A DNA stretch of 64,000 bases from JAVKBW01 sp964352715 (GTDB taxonomy: Bacteria; Pseudomonadota; Alphaproteobacteria; UBA8366; Aestuariispiraceae): the NCBI GenBank assembly GCA_964352715.1, contig CAYGSU010000010.1, positions 1 to 64,000 of the forward strand, read 5' to 3'. Positions within the stretch are counted from its first letter, which is position 1, and every line of letters begins with the position of its first letter. This document shows, piece by piece, positions 60,199 to 64,000 of the stretch. The notes beneath the pieces were generated by a model that searched no databases, was not told the DNA's origin, and was given only the letters and a program-made list of their open reading frames with translations. Made by a program: the position numbers and the translations under genes.

Positions 60199-62175
60199 AT
60201 GCCACAATGGCCGCGTCTTCCCCTTCCTGATATTGCCTATGATGCGGGCGGCACGCCCGCGTCCCGGCAATTCGACGACATCTACTTTGCGCCGACAGAC
60301 GGGTTGGCGGAATCGGAATTCGTTTTCCTGAACGGTATCGGCGCGCCCGACTGCTGGCGCGAAGCGCCGGTTTTTACCATCGGTGAAACCGGTTTCGGCA
60401 CCGGGCTTAACTTTCTGCTGACCTGGCAGGCGTGGCGGCAGACCGCCCCGGCCGGCGCCAGACTGAACTTCGTTTCGGTTGAAGGGTATCCGCTGAACCG
60501 GGATCAGCTGGCGACCGCCCTCAGGGGATTCGACTCGCTCGCCCCGCTGGCCGACCAGCTCGCCCACAGTTATCCGATCCGCCATGCCGGGTTCCACCGG
60601 TTGAGTTTCGAGGATGGTCGGGTCAGTCTGACCCTGTTGTTCGGCGAAGTGGAAACCATGCTGAGCCGTCTGACAGCCCGCATCGATGCCTGGTTTCTCG
60701 ACGGGTTCGCGCCGGCCAGAAACCCCGCCATGTGGACGGATACTGTCCTGTCGCGCATCGCCGCCCTTTCCCGACCCGGCGCGACCTTCGCCACGTTCAC
60801 CGCCGCCGGCCATGTTCGACGCGGTCTTCAGGCCGCCGGGTTCGCCGTTGAAAAAGCGCCCGGTTTCGGCCGCAAAAAGGAACGTCTTGTTGGTCGGCTC
60901 GACAGCCCTCCGGCAGAACCGGAACCTTGCTGGTCAATGCCGCCGTCGCCCCTGCCCGCCGGGTCACGCATCGCAGTCATCGGATCAGGCATCGCCGGAA
61001 GTTCTGTCGCGCATGCGCTTCACGTGAAACACTTCGATGTCACCGTGTTCGACGAATCGGGGTCGGCTGGCGGCGGCACGACAGGAAACCCGGCAGTCAT
61101 CCTTTCCCCCAAACCACCGGCGGAAGCGAGTCTCGCCGGCCGCCTGAACGCCCTTGCCTTTATCGACTCGATTGACCGGTATGATGCCCTGCACGAGAAA
61201 GCGGGCGATATCTGGATCGGCCCGCGCGGCGTCGATGCGCTGTCCACCAGCCGCGTTGCCGCAGACCGCCGGGCCAAAGCCCTGAGTGCGCTGGCATGGC
61301 CGGAAGCGACAGCCCGAATGACCGACGCCCCCGCCCTGTCGCCCTTTCCGATCGCCCGCTTCGGCCGCAGCGGTTGTGTTGACCCGGTCGCCGTTTGCCG
61401 AGCCCTTGCCCCTGACGTTCAGCGCGCGCGGATCGGCAGCATTGACCCGTCCGCCGGAGGCTGGAGGCTACGCGACACGGACGGCACAACGGTCTGGACC
61501 GGTGATGCCGTTATCGTCGCCGCCGGCGCGCATTCTACCCGTCTGGCCGGACTTTCCCATACACCGCTTTACCCGAACCGCGGTCAGGTCAGCCTGATCG
61601 ACGCGGCTGAATTGCCGACCATCCCTGAAAACGGGTTCAGCTTCGATGGCTATCTAAGCCCTGCGGTAACGGTAGAGGGACGGTCAGCCCGGGTACTCGG
61701 GTCCAGTTTTTCCGGCTGGCGCGACCTCGACGATGACGGTTGGCGCGCCACTGACGACGCCGACCACAATGTCTGTTTCGACGCCCTGAATCAGGCGCTC
61801 GACACGCCCGGGCGTGCGCCTGTACGGCCACAAAGACTGTGGGCCGGTCTGCGCGCGGCCCCGCCCGACCGCGTTCCGCTGGTCGGCGGCATCGTCGACG
61901 AAACAATTTTCCTCGACCGGTTTGCCGACTATCGCATCGGCAGGGAACCGACGGCTGCACCGCCCTATCGCCCCGGGCTGCATATTCTGGCCGGCCTGGG
62001 CGCACGCGGGTTTCAGCTGGGTCCGTTACTGGGTGATGCGCTGGCCGATCTTATTGCCGGCGATCCGCCGCCGCTGGAACGCGATCTGCTGGATGCCATC
62101 AACCCGGCCCGGTTCATGATGCGCGGGCTGAAGCGGGGCGACGATGCGTCGGTGGAAGAACCGGCACGCGAATGA
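60199..62175 (+). CDS. mnmC: Bifunctional tRNA wobble-modification enzyme MnmC
   Basis: A 658-residue fused enzyme for the last steps of mnm5s2U34 synthesis. The N-terminal methyltransferase part (about 1-240, MnmD) has ETGFGTGLNFLLTWQAW and FLDGFAPARNPAMWT. The C-terminal FAD oxidoreductase part (about 255-650) starts IAVIGSGIAGSSVAHALH. It converts cmnm5U to nm5U and then to mnm5U. Length and domain order match the fused form. It lies 32 bases after the XRE gene. Confidence 0.95.
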   Translation: MPQWPRLPLPDIAYDAGGTPASRQFDDIYFAPTDGLAESEFVFLNGIGAPDCWREAPVFTIGETGFGTGLNFLLTWQAWRQTAPAGARLNFVSVEGYPLNRDQLATALRGFDSLAPLADQLAHSYPIRHAGFHRLSFEDGRVSLTLLFGEVETMLSRLTARIDAWFLDGFAPARNPAMWTDTVLSRIAALSRPGATFATFTAAGHVRRGLQAAGFAVEKAPGFGRKKERLVGRLDSPPAEPEPCWSMPPSPLPAGSRIAVIGSGIAGSSVAHALHVKHFDVTVFDESGSAGGGTTGNPAVILSPKPPAEASLAGRLNALAFIDSIDRYDALHEKAGDIWIGPRGVDALSTSRVAADRRAKALSALAWPEATARMTDAPALSPFPIARFGRSGCVDPVAVCRALAPDVQRARIGSIDPSAGGWRLRDTDGTTVWTGDAVIVAAGAHSTRLAGLSHTPLYPNRGQVSLIDAAELPTIPENGFSFDGYLSPAVTVEGRSARVLGSSFSGWRDLDDDGWRATDDADHNVCFDALNQALDTPGRAPVRPQRLWAGLRAAPPDRVPLVGGIVDETIFLDRFADYRIGREPTAAPPYRPGLHILAGLGARGFQLGPLLGDALADLIAGDPPPLERDLLDAINPARFMMRGLKRGDDASVEEPARE

Positions 62176-62217
62176 TCCTATCCGGCTTGCGTTGCGTAGA
62201 ATAATGCAGGAGGCTTG

Positions 62218-62811
62218 ATGATGATGAACAAACTGTACGCCGCCGCTGTATTCCTGGCCGGTATCGTTACCGCCACCACCCTGCACCTCGTTGGCGGACC
62301 TTTCGCGGACAAGGCAGTCGCAGCTGATGCCGGTTCGGCGCACCGGTTCAATTTCACGGCAATCGACGGTCAGCCGCTGCCGCTGTCGAGCTTCAGCGGC
62401 AAGACTGTGCTGGTGGTGAACACGGCATCCTTCTGCGGGTATACCCGTCAGTATGAAGGATTGCAGAAGCTGTACGATACATATGAAAGCCGGGGATTCG
62501 TTGTACTCGGCGTGCCCTCGAACGATTTCGGCAGCCAGGAACCGGGGACCGAGCAGGAGATCAAGCAGTTCTGCGAGGTCAATTTCGCGATTACCTTTCC
62601 GCTGACCGAAAAGCAGGTTGTCATCGGTGACGAGGCCCATCCGTTCTACGCATGGGCACATCAGGCGCTGGGCGCAAAAGCGGTCCCGCGCTGGAATTTC
62701 CACAAGATTTTGATCGGCCCTGACGGATCGGCCCTCGCCACATGGCCAACAGCGACCGAACCGTCAAACGATGGCGTCATCAGCACGATTGAAGCCAACC
62801 TGCCCGGTTAG
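62218..62811 (+). CDS. Glutathione-peroxidase-family protein, exported or anchored
   Basis: A 198-residue thioredoxin-fold peroxidase with an N-terminal hydrophobic stretch (about 7-27) acting as signal peptide or anchor, unusual for this mostly cytosolic family. The peroxidatic Cys is in NTASFCGYTRQYEGL, and the Gln motif is modified to VPSNDFGSQEPGTEQE. The WNFHKILIGPDG segment is conserved. Bacterial members reduce peroxides using thioredoxin or glutathione. It lies 42 bases after mnmC and overlaps the convergent rutE-like gene by 4 bases. Confidence 0.9.
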   Translation: MMMNKLYAAAVFLAGIVTATTLHLVGGPFADKAVAADAGSAHRFNFTAIDGQPLPLSSFSGKTVLVVNTASFCGYTRQYEGLQKLYDTYESRGFVVLGVPSNDFGSQEPGTEQEIKQFCEVNFAITFPLTEKQVVIGDEAHPFYAWAHQALGAKAVPRWNFHKILIGPDGSALATWPTATEPSNDGVISTIEANLPG

Positions 62812-63398
62812 ACGATCTGGCAGGCCTCACCGAAGTCGAACCGGGGCGTGCGAGGATAAACTCGATCGCGGTCGCCATAGCCAAGATTGCACAGGAAATT
62901 CGACTTAAAGGTCGTGCCGGCAAAGAAAACCTCATCAACCTTGTCATTGTCGAAGCCTGACATCGGACCACAATCCAGCCCCAGCGATCGCGCCGCCAGC
63001 ATCAGATAGGCGCCCTGGAGAGTACCATTGCGGAAGGCTGTCTGTTCGATAAGCGCGTCATTGCCTTCGAACCACGATTTTGCGTCTGTCGGCGGGTACA
63101 GTTTCGGAAGATGATCGTGAAACCGCATATCATGACCAATGATCGCCGTGACGGGGGCAGTCATCGTCTGTTTCACATTGCCTTCCATCAAGGCCGGCAT
63201 CAGCCGCGCCTTTGCTTCAGGCGACCGGACAAAGACAAACCGACCTGGACTGCAATTGGCTGATGTCGGCGGCAGGGCCAGCAGGCGGTGCAGTTCGGTC
63301 AACACATCATCGCCGATCGTCTTGCCTTCCTGCCAGTAGCTGTAGGTGCGTGCATCGTCAAACAATTGACGCCGTGCTGCTTCATCTATCTTCGCCAT
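62808..63398 (-). CDS. RutE-like nitroreductase (malonic semialdehyde reductase family)
   Basis: A 196-residue flavin nitroreductase-fold protein of the RutE/HadB group. The pattern ARTYSYWQEGKTIGDDVLTE, then PTSANCSPGRFVFV and CGPMSGFDNDKVDEVFF, matches FMN-binding RutE. RutE reduces malonic semialdehyde in pyrimidine catabolism, but no other rut genes are present, so the substrate is open. The 3' end overlaps the glutathione-peroxidase gene. Confidence 0.9.
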   Translation of the reverse strand: MAKIDEAARRQLFDDARTYSYWQEGKTIGDDVLTELHRLLALPPTSANCSPGRFVFVRSPEAKARLMPALMEGNVKQTMTAPVTAIIGHDMRFHDHLPKLYPPTDAKSWFEGNDALIEQTAFRNGTLQGAYLMLAARSLGLDCGPMSGFDNDKVDEVFFAGTTFKSNFLCNLGYGDRDRVYPRTPRFDFGEACQIV

Positions 63399-63500
63399 GC
63401 TTTTACCCTCTCTTCGAGAACCCGGTTATCTTGTCTTTTATACAGACCATTCGTCAATTCGGTGTCGTAGTCGAGGCATCAGTGCCCCTCAACTTACATC

Positions 63501-64000
63501 TTATGAATTTTTGGTGATCGCGCGGTTAAGCCTTTCCGCCAGACCCGGAATCTCCGACAGGCATTCGGCTTTGAAGAAACGGGAATTGTCTATCCTGCCA
63601 TCAAAAATCTCATGCACCGCCGTGAACTGATACGGTACATGCACAGCATATCCGCCCAGCGTCAGGACAGGTTCCACATCACTGGGGATAGAATTGCCGA
63701 CCATCATGAAGCGCGCCGGGTCGACATCATACCGTTCGAGCACCGTGGCATAGGATTGCGGGTTCTTCTCGCTGACAACCTCGATCCCGTCAAAACTGTC
63801 AGCCAGACCGGATTTATCGACCTTGTTGGTCTGATCGAGCAGATCGCCTTTGGTGATCAGCAAGAGTCTGAAGCGCCGCTTCAGATTGGCCAGCACGGTT
63901 TCGGCATGCGGCATCAGCGTCAGGGGTGACTGCAGCATGCGTTTGCCCATGACAATGATTTCATGAATCTCTTCAGACGTCACCGCCCCCTTAGACATCG
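63501..64000 (-). CDS. HAD-family hydrolase, 5' end cut by the window
   Basis: At least 165 residues of a haloacid dehalogenase-like hydrolase. Motif II (LLLITKG), the motif III Lys (SEKNPQSY) and motif IV (MMVGNSIPSDVEP) are present. The essential N-terminal DxD motif I is not, because the gene continues beyond base 64000. The apparent ATG at 63998 is therefore probably internal. The function could be a phosphatase or phosphonatase; not resolvable here. Confidence 0.85.
   Translation of the reverse strand, partial: MSKGAVTSEEIHEIIVMGKRMLQSPLTLMPHAETVLANLKRRFRLLLITKGDLLDQTNKVDKSGLADSFDGIEVVSEKNPQSYATVLERYDVDPARFMMVGNSIPSDVEPVLTLGGYAVHVPYQFTAVHEIFDGRIDNSRFFKAECLSEIPGLAERLNRAITKNS

Noticed and set aside
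1..64000. CRISPR arrays, rRNA genes, intact insertion sequences and restriction or defence systems.
   Set aside because: No regularly spaced direct repeats, ribosomal RNA sequence, transposase with intact ends, or defence-gene motifs were seen on either strand.

Overview
The window is a 64 kb piece of an alphaproteobacterial chromosome. The best lineage markers are the cell-cycle regulator GcrA, a DUF2794 and a DUF2336 protein, a dihydroorotase-like protein that lacks its first metal motif next to PyrB, and the gene order pyrB-pyrC-plsY-dprA-topA-rnr. Composition looks moderately high in GC, roughly 55-62 percent by eye. A Rhodospirillales-like origin is an inference; no rRNA or other decisive marker is present. 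Coding density is high. I see no prophage, CRISPR array or intact insertion sequence. The only mobile-element trace is a short decayed IS6-like transposase relic near 2.4 kb.

Layout. 0-6 kb: metabolic genes (aldo/keto reductase, SlyD-like FKBP isomerase, GlcD-type FAD dehydrogenase, DapA-family lyase/aldolase) and an AI-2E family exporter. 6.3-20.4 kb: a dense set of small stress, envelope and signalling genes. It holds a hemerythrin-like protein, an entericidin lipoprotein, a Crp/Fnr regulator, YqaE/Pmp3, DUF4112, an OmpA-like protein, a chalcone-isomerase-like exported protein, an orphan KdpD/KdpE-like two-component pair, an ECF sigma factor, DUF1328, CsbD, an acidic exported helical protein, MscS, a glycine-zipper lipoprotein and a YqjD/YqjE-like membrane triad. 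Several of these were too short for ordinary gene callers and were read directly from the sequence. 20.5-32 kb: tRNA-Ser(GCT), an ornithine cyclodeaminase-like gene, a GST, an MsbA-like ABC exporter, a PLP sulfur-amino-acid enzyme coupled to a rhomboid protease, gatC-gatA-VOC-gatB, a HisC-like aminotransferase and an esterase.

32-51.5 kb: ruvX, an L,D-transpeptidase followed by an M15-type murein peptidase, a 2OG-Fe(II) oxygenase with an AhpD-like partner, a MATE transporter, then pyrB-pyrC-plsY-dprA, DUF2336, topA-rnr, an S41 protease, a NUDIX hydrolase and rpmG. 51.5-64 kb: der-bamB-TPR (outer-membrane assembly and ribosome biogenesis), small conserved alphaproteobacterial genes, gcrA, a glycosyltransferase convergent with a UDP-xylose synthase-like gene, an XRE regulator, mnmC, a glutathione peroxidase, a RutE-like nitroreductase and a HAD hydrolase cut by the window edge.

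The most interesting material is the 6-20 kb island. It gathers families typical of the alphaproteobacterial general stress response around an ECF sigma factor, a two-component system lacking its usual kdpFABC targets, and a Crp/Fnr regulator. Other points of note are an exact TGTGA-N6-TCACA dyad upstream of the DUF2336 gene, a putative near-leaderless pyrB promoter, and several proteins missing canonical metal or redox residues.
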